Below the pieces are notes generated by a model. That model was not told the DNA's origin and ran no database searches. It saw nothing but the letters and a program-made list of their open reading frames with translations. Positions 15,593-23,860 of a stretch of 64,000 bases of DNA are shown one piece after another. Where the stretch lies: assembly GCA_019163375.1 (NCBI GenBank), contig JAFLKK010000004.1, positions 62,001 through 126,000 of the forward strand, read 5' to 3'. Made by a program: the position numbers and the translations under genes. Source of the DNA: Paludibacter sp. Lineage in GTDB: Bacteria; Bacteroidota; Bacteroidia; Bacteroidales; Paludibacteraceae. Positions within the stretch are counted from its first letter, which is position 1. Each line of letters opens with the position of its first letter.

Positions 15593-17449
15593 TTAGAACG
15601 ATTGCATATCGCAGAGTTTCTTGTAATATCCATTGAGGGCTACAAGGTCGTCGTGTTTACCACGTTCCACTATTTTGCCTTCGTGCATCACGCATATCTC
15701 GTCGGCACGTTTGATGGTGGATAAGCGGTGTGCCACTACCAGTGTGGTGCGGTTGAGCATTAAGTTTTCAAGCGCATCTTGTACCAGTTTTTCCGATTCG
15801 GTATCGAGGGCCGAAGTAGCTTCATCGAGAATCAGGATCGGAGGATTTTTAAGGATGGCACGTGCAATACTTACCCGTTGGCGTTGTCCGCCCGAAAGCT
15901 TGCCGCCACGGTCGCCAATGGATGTTTCGTAGCCGTTCTCGGTGGCGGAGATAAAGTCGTGCGCATTGGCAATCTTAGCCGCTTCTATCACTTGCTCAAG
16001 GGTGGCATTCTCCACACCAAAAGCAATATTGTTGAAGAAGGTATCGTTGAACAAAATGGCTTCCTGGTTTACGTTGCCCATTTGCGAACGGATATCATGT
16101 ACTTTATAATTCTTGATATTCACACCGTCCATCAGTACCTCACCTTCTACGGCGTCGTAGTAGCGGGGTAGCAAATCTACAAGGGTGGATTTACCGGAAC
16201 CCGACTGCCCAACAAGTGCTACCGTTTTTCCTTTCGGAACAATAAGATTGATGTCTTTCAGCACCCAGTCGGTTTCGTATTTAAAGCCCAGGTTGCGGAA
16301 CTCTATTTTATCCGAAAAACTGTGGATGATTTGTGGTTCTTCGGGATCTTTAATCGTGTTTTCGCTCATCAATATCATGTCCACACGTTCCAGCGAGGCC
16401 ATTCCTTTTTGAATGCTGTACGATGCTTTCGATAATTCTTTCGATGGAGCAATGATGCTGTAAAAGATGACGATATAAAAGATAAATTGTGCCGCATCAA
16501 TGGTACCTTTTGTATTAACAGCGCCGTTAGGGTCCAAAATTAATACGCCACCAAACCATAGCAGAATGGCAATAACGATGGTCCCCAACAATTCGCTAAC
16601 CGGATGTGCCAGGTTATAACGACGGTTGAGGCGGGTAAATGTTTTGCGTGTCTTTTCATTCAGCAAGCTAAAGCGAGCTTCCAGTTTATGTTCGGCATTA
16701 AATGCTTTTACCACACGTAAGCCGCCCAGCGTTTCTTCTATTTGCGAAAGAAGTTCACCGGTTTGCTCCTGTCCTTCGGTAGAACGACGTTTCAGCGACT
16801 TACCGATTTTACCAATCAGATAACCGCTAAAAGGCAATAGCACCAACACAAAAAGAGTCAACTTCCAACTCATGACGAACATTACTATCAGATAAATGAC
16901 AATCATGATGGGATTTTTGAACACCATGTCCAAAGAACTCATAATAGATGCTTCCACTTCGTTCACATCGCCCGTCATGCGCGACATGATGTCGCCCTTG
17001 CGCTCGGCAGTGAAAAATCCAATCGGCAAACTGATAATCTTTTTGTACAACTGGTTGCGCAAATCGCGCAATACACCCGTGCGGATAGGAATTAAGAAGT
17101 GTGCTCCCAGGTAAGCGGTACCCACTTTGAATGCCGTCATTACCACCAAAAACGAGCCGATACAAATCAACGCTGTACTTGGGCTTACACTTTCGATGAA
17201 ATGTTGAATAGTGTATGTTAGGTTGTTTTCTATTCCATCAGCAATGACCTTAAACTTATCATTCCAGGTCCATACTTGATAGACTTTTACCGGTTCTGCG
17301 GTTTTAAAAAGTATTCTCAACAGCGGAATAATAGCTCCAAAGGAGAAAAGACTAAAAATCGTAGTCAGCAGGTTGAACAACAAGCTCAGGAATACATATT
17401 TTTTGTACGGCGGAATAAACCGCTTGAGAAGTGTTATGAATTTGAACAT
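15593..17449 (-). CDS. MsbA-like ABC exporter (fused permease and ATPase)
   Basis: The 618-aa half-transporter has six membrane helices in residues 1-340 and a nucleotide-binding domain with Walker A (GQSGSGKST), the LSGGQRQR signature and Walker B (ILILDEATSALD), then the H-loop AHRLSTI. It would act as a homodimer in the inner membrane exporting lipids, lipid A or drugs. Most Bacteroidota annotate such a gene as MsbA-like, but the substrate cannot be read from the sequence. It is a single-gene unit, with no partner genes adjacent. Confidence 0.9.
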   Translation of the reverse strand: MFKFITLLKRFIPPYKKYVFLSLLFNLLTTIFSLFSFGAIIPLLRILFKTAEPVKVYQVWTWNDKFKVIADGIENNLTYTIQHFIESVSPSTALICIGSFLVVMTAFKVGTAYLGAHFLIPIRTGVLRDLRNQLYKKIISLPIGFFTAERKGDIMSRMTGDVNEVEASIMSSLDMVFKNPIMIVIYLIVMFVMSWKLTLFVLVLLPFSGYLIGKIGKSLKRRSTEGQEQTGELLSQIEETLGGLRVVKAFNAEHKLEARFSLLNEKTRKTFTRLNRRYNLAHPVSELLGTIVIAILLWFGGVLILDPNGAVNTKGTIDAAQFIFYIVIFYSIIAPSKELSKASYSIQKGMASLERVDMILMSENTIKDPEEPQIIHSFSDKIEFRNLGFKYETDWVLKDINLIVPKGKTVALVGQSGSGKSTLVDLLPRYYDAVEGEVLMDGVNIKNYKVHDIRSQMGNVNQEAILFNDTFFNNIAFGVENATLEQVIEAAKIANAHDFISATENGYETSIGDRGGKLSGGQRQRVSIARAILKNPPILILDEATSALDTESEKLVQDALENLMLNRTTLVVAHRLSTIKRADEICVMHEGKIVERGKHDDLVALNGYYKKLCDMQSF

Positions 17450-17878
17450 TCTTTTTTATGTCTATGGTCTAATGTCTATTGCCGAGCAGCGGTTTCAAAC
17501 CGCTTGCCGGATGAAGATCTATTGATTTAACGTGAGTTCGATATAAGATTCTTTTGAATCTCACTATTTACAAGTCCGAAGGACTTGAATGTGAATAGCC
17601 ATCGGTGAAACCGGTGGACAAAAGAAAATATGACTGAGAACCCCGAATGGGGTTCAATAACACATATTTATATATTGAACCCCATTCGGGGTTCTAATTA
17701 CCTTATACTTATTCCACGGGTTTACACCCGTGGCTATTAAAATTGAATCCTTTCAGGATTCTGACATTAATCTCTATTGATTCATAGGTATTTGCTTATA
17801 TCGAACTCATGTTGTTTTAACGCGTCTGGCGGACTATAGCCGCCGGACGCTGCTTACTTCTTACTCCTTACCTCTTCT
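17450..17878. repeat. Spacer made of many small palindromes
   Basis: No gene is present. Successive hairpins include CAAGTCC-GAA-GGACTTG near 17570, CCATCGGT/ACCGGTGG near 17598, a long inverted pair AACCCCGAATGGGGTTCAAT / ATTGAACCCCATTCGGGGTT at about 17640-17695, CACGGG/CCCGTG near 17713-17732, and TGAATCC/GGATTCT near 17745. This chain of stems is a repetitive-palindrome cluster typical of some Bacteroidota genomes. Confidence 0.7.
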
Positions 17879-19222
17879 TTAAACTCCTGTATAATTTCTT
17901 GGAGTAATGCGACGCAATTCTTCTTTTACCGATTGGCTGACATCCAGTGTTTCAACAAAGTCGCGAATTGATTTCTCGTTGATACCTTCGTTGGTACGGG
18001 TCAATGCTTTCAATGCTTCGTAAGGTGATGGATAAGCCTCGCGACGTAAAATGGTTTGAATACCTTCTGCCACTACTGCCCAGGTATTGTCCAGGTCGCG
18101 ATAGATAGCTGTTTCGTTCAAAAGTAGTTTGCTCAACCCTTTCAGTATGCTTTGAGTAGCAATCATGGTGTGTGCAAAAGGCATCCCTACGTTGCGAAGC
18201 ACGGTGCTATCGGTCAAGTCGCGTTGCAAACGGGAGATCGGCAATTTACCCGACATAAACTCAAGCGAAGCATTAGCGATGGCTAAATTACCTTCGGCAT
18301 TCTCAAAATCGATAGGGTTGACTTTGTGTGGCATAGCCGATGAACCAACTTCGCCCGCTTTGATGCGTTGTTTGAAGTATTCCATCGAAACATAGCTCCA
18401 GATATCACGACAAAGGTCGATCAAAATGGTATTGATACGTTTCATGGCATCAAACTGAGAAGCCATATTATCGTAGTTCGAAATTTGGGTGGTCCATTGT
18501 TCGCGTTCCAGACCCAGTTTGTAGCTTACAAAATTATTTCCGAACAGTTTCCAGTCGATAGCCGGATAAGCCACCGCGTGTGCGTTGAAGTTACCGGTAG
18601 CTCCACCAAATTTGGCTGAATTAGCTGTTTGTTTTAATGCTGCAATTTGTTGGTTCAATCTGTTTACAAACACCATCATTTCTTTTCCTAAACGGGTAGG
18701 AGAGGCTGGTTGTCCGTGTGTTTTTGCCAACATGGATACGTCGCGCCATTCGTCCACCAGGCGGGTTAGTTCCTGAACCAGTTTATCCATTTCGGGATAA
18801 TAAAGATCCACCAACGCTTCTTTTATTGATAATGGAACAGAGGTGTTGTTGATGTCTTGCGAGGTAAGTCCGAAGTGGATAAATTCTTTGAACGCTTCTA
18901 ATCCAAGCACATCGAATTGTTCTTTTACAAAATACTCAATCGCTTTTACGTCGTGGTTGGTTACGGCTTCTATTTCCTTTACTTTTTGTGCATCGGCTTC
19001 GGTAAAATTGGCGTAAATCTCGCGCAGTTTTGGAAAAACAGAGGATGGTACTTGCTCCAGTTGTTTCAATGGTATTTCGCAAAGTGCAATGAAGTATTCA
19101 ATTTCTACCTGAACGCGGTAGCGGATAAGGGCGTATTCCGAGAAATAGTTGGCGTAAGCTTCTGTTTTCGTGCGATAACGACCATCTACAGGCGAGATGG
19201 CGGTAAGTAAAGATAAGTTCAT
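17879..19222 (-). CDS. purB: Adenylosuccinate lyase
   Basis: This 447-aa cytosolic enzyme cleaves adenylosuccinate and SAICAR to release fumarate in purine biosynthesis. The fumarase/aspartase superfamily signature GSSAMPHKVNPIDFENAEGN lies near residues 293-312, and the catalytic histidine region AKTHGQPASPTRLG near residues 157-170. Length and N-terminus fit the E. coli PurB-type subgroup. It is transcribed divergently from the phosphatidylserine decarboxylase gene. No frameshift or truncation is seen. Confidence 0.95.
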   Translation of the reverse strand: MNLSLLTAISPVDGRYRTKTEAYANYFSEYALIRYRVQVEIEYFIALCEIPLKQLEQVPSSVFPKLREIYANFTEADAQKVKEIEAVTNHDVKAIEYFVKEQFDVLGLEAFKEFIHFGLTSQDINNTSVPLSIKEALVDLYYPEMDKLVQELTRLVDEWRDVSMLAKTHGQPASPTRLGKEMMVFVNRLNQQIAALKQTANSAKFGGATGNFNAHAVAYPAIDWKLFGNNFVSYKLGLEREQWTTQISNYDNMASQFDAMKRINTILIDLCRDIWSYVSMEYFKQRIKAGEVGSSAMPHKVNPIDFENAEGNLAIANASLEFMSGKLPISRLQRDLTDSTVLRNVGMPFAHTMIATQSILKGLSKLLLNETAIYRDLDNTWAVVAEGIQTILRREAYPSPYEALKALTRTNEGINEKSIRDFVETLDVSQSVKEELRRITPRNYTGV

Positions 19223-19333
19223 AAAGTGCTAAATTTATTGAGTGTTTTGATTATTTGTTTTTGTGTGTAAAGCGTTCGAAATAAACCGCAAAGTTACGTA
19301 AATCTATCGGATTAGAAAAGTTTGTCGGCTCAC

Positions 19334-19364
19334 TTGCATCACTGATTCTTTTTCTCTACCTTTG
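19334..19364 (+). promoter_or_regulatory. Bacteroidota-type promoter for psd operon
   Basis: TTG at 19334-19336 and TACCTTTG at 19357-19364 are separated by 20 nt, matching the -33/-7 consensus. It lies 83 bp upstream of the psd ATG and would drive psd and the MazG-like gene. Confidence 0.7.
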
Positions 19365-19446
19365 TTTCACAAATAAACAATAAGATGGATGTAAAACAAT
19401 TTTTATTTATACATCGTCAATAGAACTGAAACACACTAAAATACGC

Positions 19447-20118
19447 ATGAGATACATCAAAATTCACAAAGAAGGACGCTTAATTATTGGATCACTGGTT
19501 CTGATTTTGTTGCTCCTAAACTTATTTATCTATACCAGAGTTGAATCATGGGCATTTATTGCTAACATCGTTATTTCTGCATTTTTATTATTCTTTTTTG
19601 CTTATTTCTTCCGCAATCCACCGCGCAAAGTGAAAATTGACGATCCAAGTTTGGTGGTAGCTCCGGCTGATGGAACCATTGTAGTGGTGGAGCCTGTGGA
19701 CGAATTGGAATACTTTGGCGAGAAAAGAATTCAGGTTTCCATTTTTATGAGCGTTTTTAATGTTCATGCCAATTGGTACCCGGTGCGTGGAAAAGTACTT
19801 AAATCGGTTCACCACAGTGGGCGACACATGGCTGCCTTTTTGCCAAAGTCGAGCACCGAAAACGAACGCTCAACCGTGGTTATCGAGACTCCTTCTAAAA
19901 CTCAAATTCTGGTACGTCAAATTGCAGGTGCGTTGGCGCGTCGTATTGTAACCTACGCACATGCCGGCAAAGAATGTCATCTGAACGAGCATCTTGGATT
20001 CATTAAATTCGGATCGCGCGTGGATCTTTATTTCCCAATGGATACAGAAATCTTTGTACAAGTGGGCGATTCAACTACCGGTAATGAAACCATTATTGCC
20101 CGTCTAAACGAAGATTGA
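19447..20118 (+). CDS. psd: Phosphatidylserine decarboxylase proenzyme
   Basis: The 223-aa protein is the short, archaeal-type form found in many Bacteroidota. It makes phosphatidylethanolamine from phosphatidylserine at the inner membrane. Two N-terminal membrane helices (residues about 13-52) precede the catalytic domain, with VVAPADGTIV and SIFMSVFNVHANWYPVRG. The self-cleavage site is FGSR near residue 191, where Gly-Ser breakage would yield the pyruvoyl group. The next gene starts 4 nt after the stop, so the two are probably co-transcribed. Confidence 0.92.
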   Translation: MRYIKIHKEGRLIIGSLVLILLLLNLFIYTRVESWAFIANIVISAFLLFFFAYFFRNPPRKVKIDDPSLVVAPADGTIVVVEPVDELEYFGEKRIQVSIFMSVFNVHANWYPVRGKVLKSVHHSGRHMAAFLPKSSTENERSTVVIETPSKTQILVRQIAGALARRIVTYAHAGKECHLNEHLGFIKFGSRVDLYFPMDTEIFVQVGDSTTGNETIIARLNED

Positions 20119-20122
20119 ACCA

Positions 20123-20452
20123 ATGACCATCGAAGAAGCACAAGCTCAGGTAGACCAATGGATTAAAACCTACGGTGTACGCTATTTTGCCGAAATGACC
20201 AACATGGCCATTCTGACAGAAGAAGTGGGTGAGCTGGCTCGGGTGATGGTGCGAACTTACGGCGAGCAGTCGTTCAAGAAATCAGACCAACAGGCCAACC
20301 TTGCCGATGAAATGGCCGATGTGCTGTGGGTACTTATTTGCCTCGCCAACCAAACCGGCGTGAACCTCACCGACGCATTTGAAAAAAATATGCTGAAGAA
20401 AACCCAACGAGACAGCACCCGGCATCTTGAAAACGATAAACTGAATCAATAG
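20123..20452 (+). CDS. MazG-like nucleotide pyrophosphohydrolase
   Basis: The 109-aa all-alpha protein carries the metal-binding EEVGE motif (residues about 29-33) and DEMADV (about 61-66) of the MazG/dUTPase superfamily. These hydrolyse (d)NTPs to monophosphates, cleaning damaged nucleotides. It follows psd by 4 nt and is therefore likely part of the same transcript. The substrate is not predictable from this sequence. Confidence 0.85.
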   Translation: MTIEEAQAQVDQWIKTYGVRYFAEMTNMAILTEEVGELARVMVRTYGEQSFKKSDQQANLADEMADVLWVLICLANQTGVNLTDAFEKNMLKKTQRDSTRHLENDKLNQ

Positions 20453-20509
20453 TTTATAGTTGTACAACCATTCCCCAATAAACATAATCAACCAATTCCC
20501 CCAATAGCC

Positions 20510-21388
20510 ATGAGCAAATTTAAAGAGCTTTTCGATCTTTACGATTGTAACTTAAACGACGAAAACATCAAACAAGATGTTGACAAAATATTAGCTGCAC
20601 ATTACGATGAAAACAATAGCACAGAGGTTTTTAAACAATGTCTGAGTCTTATTGACCTTACCTCGTTGAACGGTACCGATACTGACGGAGAAATCATCGC
20701 GATGGTAAATAAAGTAAACCATTTCAAAGCCAATTATCCTGCTTTGCCAAATGTGGGTGCTATTTGCGTGTATCCTGCTTTAGTGCCGGTGGTAAAAGAG
20801 CATTTGAATGCTAACATCGGCATTGCAGCTGTATCGGCAGGGTTTCCTGCTTCGCAAACATTTATTGAGGTAAAAGTTGCCGAAACGGCCATGTGTGTTA
20901 TGGAAGGTGCTACCGAAATAGATGTGGTTATTTCTATCGGAAAATTTCTGGAAGAGAAATATCAGGAAGTGTACGAAGAACTAACCGAAATTAAAGCCGC
21001 CTGTCGTGAAGCGCATTTGAAAGTAATTCTCGAAACAGGCGCCTTGAAATCGGCTTCGAATATCAAAAAAGCATCGCTGCTGGCTATGTCATCGGGTGCT
21101 GATTTTATCAAAACATCTACCGGAAAAATTCCTGTAGCCGCCACCTTGGAAGCAACCTACGTGATGTGCCAGGCCATTAAAGAATGGCACGAAAAAACAG
21201 GTGTTAAAGTGAGTTATAAACCGGCAGGAGGAATTGTAACGACCGAAGATGCCGTGAAACATTACACCTTGGTGAAAGAAATTCTGGGTGCAGAATGGTT
21301 GAACAATACCATGTTCCGTTTTGGTGCGAGCCGTTTGGCAAACAACCTGCTAAGTTCAATCGAAGGAAAAGAAGTGAAGTATTTCTAA
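20510..21388 (+). CDS. deoC: Deoxyribose-phosphate aldolase
   Basis: The 292-aa cytosolic enzyme splits deoxyribose 5-phosphate into glyceraldehyde 3-phosphate and acetaldehyde in deoxynucleoside catabolism. The catalytic Schiff-base lysine lies in GADFIKTSTGK (residues about 199-209), and the proton-relay lysine in VSYKPAGGI (about 234-242). VVISIGKFLEE contributes the other conserved lysine. The length fits the larger DeoC subgroup. It is in tandem with the MazG-like gene. Confidence 0.95.
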   Translation: MSKFKELFDLYDCNLNDENIKQDVDKILAAHYDENNSTEVFKQCLSLIDLTSLNGTDTDGEIIAMVNKVNHFKANYPALPNVGAICVYPALVPVVKEHLNANIGIAAVSAGFPASQTFIEVKVAETAMCVMEGATEIDVVISIGKFLEEKYQEVYEELTEIKAACREAHLKVILETGALKSASNIKKASLLAMSSGADFIKTSTGKIPVAATLEATYVMCQAIKEWHEKTGVKVSYKPAGGIVTTEDAVKHYTLVKEILGAEWLNNTMFRFGASRLANNLLSSIEGKEVKYF

Positions 21389-21394
21389 GCTCAA

Positions 21395-22369
21395 TTAGTT
21401 GCTTCTCGAAGCCGCAAATTCAGCACAAAGTATAAGCGATTTTTTTACATCGCTATCAGCAAAGCCATTGAGTTCCTCGATGGCTTTGTTTTTATACAAT
21501 TCCATCTGATCTTCGGCATAAGCTACTCCGCCGTTTTCGTGGGCAAAGCGAGTGATGTTGTGAATGTTCTCAGGGGTGAAGTCTTTTCGGTCGATGTATT
21601 TCAAAATGGTTTCCTTGGTGCTTCCTACAGCATTTCGGAGGGCATAAATCAATGGCAGGGTTACTTTCCCGTCGCGAATATCATTGCCGGTGGGTTTTCC
21701 AATCTGCACGCTGTCGGAATAATCGAAGATATCATCTTTTATCTGAAAACAGATACCCAGATATTCGCCGAAGTTGCGCAAATGGGCTAACTGATCTTCA
21801 GTTGCGTTTACCGAAAGTCCACCTACTTCGGTGCAGGTTGAAAATAACAGCGCCGTTTTTTTGCGAATCACGGTAAAATAGTTGTCTTCCGAAATTTTAG
21901 AAGCCTGTGCACTTGCCAGTTGCAATAACTCACCGTCGGAAAGTTGCATGCCAATATTGGCAACCGATTTCAGGATTTGAAGGCTATCTGTTTTGGTAAC
22001 GCAACCCAGGGCTTTCGATAGGATATAATCGCCCGATAGAATTGCTATTTTATTGGTCCAACGAGCATTTATTGAAGGCTTGCCACGTCGTTCATCCGAG
22101 TCGTCCACCACATCGTCGTGTATCAAGCTGGCGGTATGCAGTAACTCCAGCGAAAGGGCACCGTAAATAGTCGTTTCGTTCACTTCGCCACACAGTTTTG
22201 CCGACAAAAGCGCCATCATGGGTCGCAATTGTTTCCCACTCTTTTGAAGCACATATTCGTTTACACTCAAAAGCATCGGATTATCCGTGCTAAGAGATTC
22301 TGCAAATGTTTTTGCAAACAATTGCATTTCGTTCTGTATCGGTTTTCGAATGTTGTCGATATAGTTCAT
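21395..22369 (-). CDS. Polyprenyl diphosphate synthase
   Basis: This 324-aa trans-prenyltransferase has the two aspartate-rich motifs that bind magnesium-diphosphate: DDVVDDSDERRG (residues about 90-101) and DDIFDYSDS (about 213-221). It elongates isoprenoid chains by adding isopentenyl diphosphate, most likely for the menaquinone side chain in this group. It ends 7 nt from the convergent deoC stop. The chain length cannot be judged safely; octaprenyl (IspB-type) is the usual annotation. Confidence 0.92.
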   Translation of the reverse strand: MNYIDNIRKPIQNEMQLFAKTFAESLSTDNPMLLSVNEYVLQKSGKQLRPMMALLSAKLCGEVNETTIYGALSLELLHTASLIHDDVVDDSDERRGKPSINARWTNKIAILSGDYILSKALGCVTKTDSLQILKSVANIGMQLSDGELLQLASAQASKISEDNYFTVIRKKTALLFSTCTEVGGLSVNATEDQLAHLRNFGEYLGICFQIKDDIFDYSDSVQIGKPTGNDIRDGKVTLPLIYALRNAVGSTKETILKYIDRKDFTPENIHNITRFAHENGGVAYAEDQMELYKNKAIEELNGFADSDVKKSLILCAEFAASRSN

Positions 22370-22454
22370 GTAACGGTTAATTCGTTGGAATTACAAAAGT
22401 AATCATTTCAAATGATAACTAACGAATATGTGTCCTTTTTGAAATTATTATTTG

Positions 22455-23222
22455 CTAAAACGTATTGCTCAACGGCTTTGTTTTAGATTTTTTATATAAA
22501 AAAAGTTTATTGAGGTTTATACTTAATGAAGTACTTATGTTTTCGTTAAGAAAATACGGACGGTAGTTACTGTTCGTTATCCCTGCATATTGAAATTGCA
22601 ATCGGAAACATTCAATCTTAAAAGCCATAGTAAATGCCGGCTCAATCAAAAAGAAGTCATTAGTTGTAAGATCCTTGAAATTGAAATACTGATTAACCAT
22701 TTTTTGATCATATTCACTAAGACCTCTGGTAGCTGATGTTGCGTTGTAGTTTAACCTAACAATGCGCGCAGATAACCCAAATTGTAGATGATTGAACACG
22801 GTAATACCCAAGGTTGGCTGTACAAACTGTCTGTACAGGTATAAATTGAAATAGGGATTGCCAACGTTGAACTTTCCTAAACCCAGCCCAAGATTTATAC
22901 CTGTATATAAACCGGAATTGTACTTTTTGAAAAAGATTAGTTCATTATCCCATATAAAATCTTTCAGAAAAGGATGTTGTTTGCCATAGTATGAAATGTC
23001 AAACTTATTGAAACTGGAATATACTCCAATATTATCTGTGGGCGCGTAGCCAAGCTCTAAACCTGTTTGACGATGAAATAATCCTAAATTACCGGATAAA
23101 ATAATGTCGCCTTTTTTTTCGAAGACCATTGTGTTTTGTTTAGTTGGTAAGTAGTAATGAGGAATACAGCCAACAAAACCCACAGTTAAACTCATAAGGA
23201 CAAAACGATATACTGATTTCAT
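22455..23222 (-). CDS. Hypothetical lipoprotein, possibly beta-barrel-like (255 aa)
   Basis: A lipoprotein signal (VGC at residues 17-19) opens the protein. The rest alternates hydrophobic and aromatic residues in the way of outer-membrane beta strands (SGNLGLFHRQTGLELGYAP, YTGINLGLGLGKFNV, LQFGLSARIVRL), so a surface or outer-membrane location is likely. The family is not recognised. It is 11 nt downstream of another lipoprotein gene and probably in the same operon. Confidence 0.65.
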   Translation of the reverse strand: MKSVYRFVLMSLTVGFVGCIPHYYLPTKQNTMVFEKKGDIILSGNLGLFHRQTGLELGYAPTDNIGVYSSFNKFDISYYGKQHPFLKDFIWDNELIFFKKYNSGLYTGINLGLGLGKFNVGNPYFNLYLYRQFVQPTLGITVFNHLQFGLSARIVRLNYNATSATRGLSEYDQKMVNQYFNFKDLTTNDFFLIEPAFTMAFKIECFRLQFQYAGITNSNYRPYFLNENISTSLSINLNKLFLYKKSKTKPLSNTF

Positions 23223-23233
23223 CTGTAGTTGCT

Positions 23234-23662
23234 TTAATTGTCAAACATTTCTGCGGTTATTTCAATGCTATTTTGATTACAAACCCAACCTGCTTGATAA
23301 TCATTCTCAAAATAATTGTTCCATAATGATATTTTATTGTAGTACTTTGGATGGATATATATTGGAGTGTTATTTTCAACTTTGAAAATAGCAATTTTAG
23401 AGAGTAGATTATTCAACTCCTGCTCACTTAACCATAGTTTGTCGTCTGTTGGCCAGTAATTTGCATGAAAATAATAATTTTTCAATATTGTATCCTGTTT
23501 ATTCAAACCAGAAACTTGATACTTGAAAATCAATGTTGTGTCCGTGTTGTTTCTAACACTGAAAACCTCGTTTACTTTTGGATAATACTCACTATTAGAG
23601 CAGCCTGCAAAAGAAATAACTACACATAGAACAACTAAATAGTTCGTTTTTTTTGTTTTCAT
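23234..23662 (-). CDS. Hypothetical lipoprotein (142 aa)
   Basis: A signal peptide with lipobox (VVISFAGC) and no recognised domain. The ATG at 23662 is preferred to a GTG three codons upstream. The downstream gene, also a lipoprotein, starts 11 nt after its stop, so they likely form a two-gene operon of cell-envelope proteins. Function unknown. Confidence 0.65.
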   Translation of the reverse strand: MKTKKTNYLVVLCVVISFAGCSNSEYYPKVNEVFSVRNNTDTTLIFKYQVSGLNKQDTILKNYYFHANYWPTDDKLWLSEQELNNLLSKIAIFKVENNTPIYIHPKYYNKISLWNNYFENDYQAGWVCNQNSIEITAEMFDN

Positions 23663-23860
23663 AACGCTCACTACATAAATAATATTAATGATGTAATTAA
23701 TTGTCAGAATGTTGCATCAGTACTCTCTACTAACTTAAATTATCAATTGCAAAGTTAATAGAATAATTAGATATGGCTCATCTATTTCAAAAAAAGCATT
23801 GAAACTGAAAATAATTTATTCGACATAAAGCTGTATCTTTGTTATCAAATAACTGAAGCA

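Noticed and set aside
16827-17165. 112-codon frame on the minus strand in the ABC exporter gene
   Set aside because: It is entirely inside the ABC exporter gene in another frame; the exporter is a complete, well-recognised protein.
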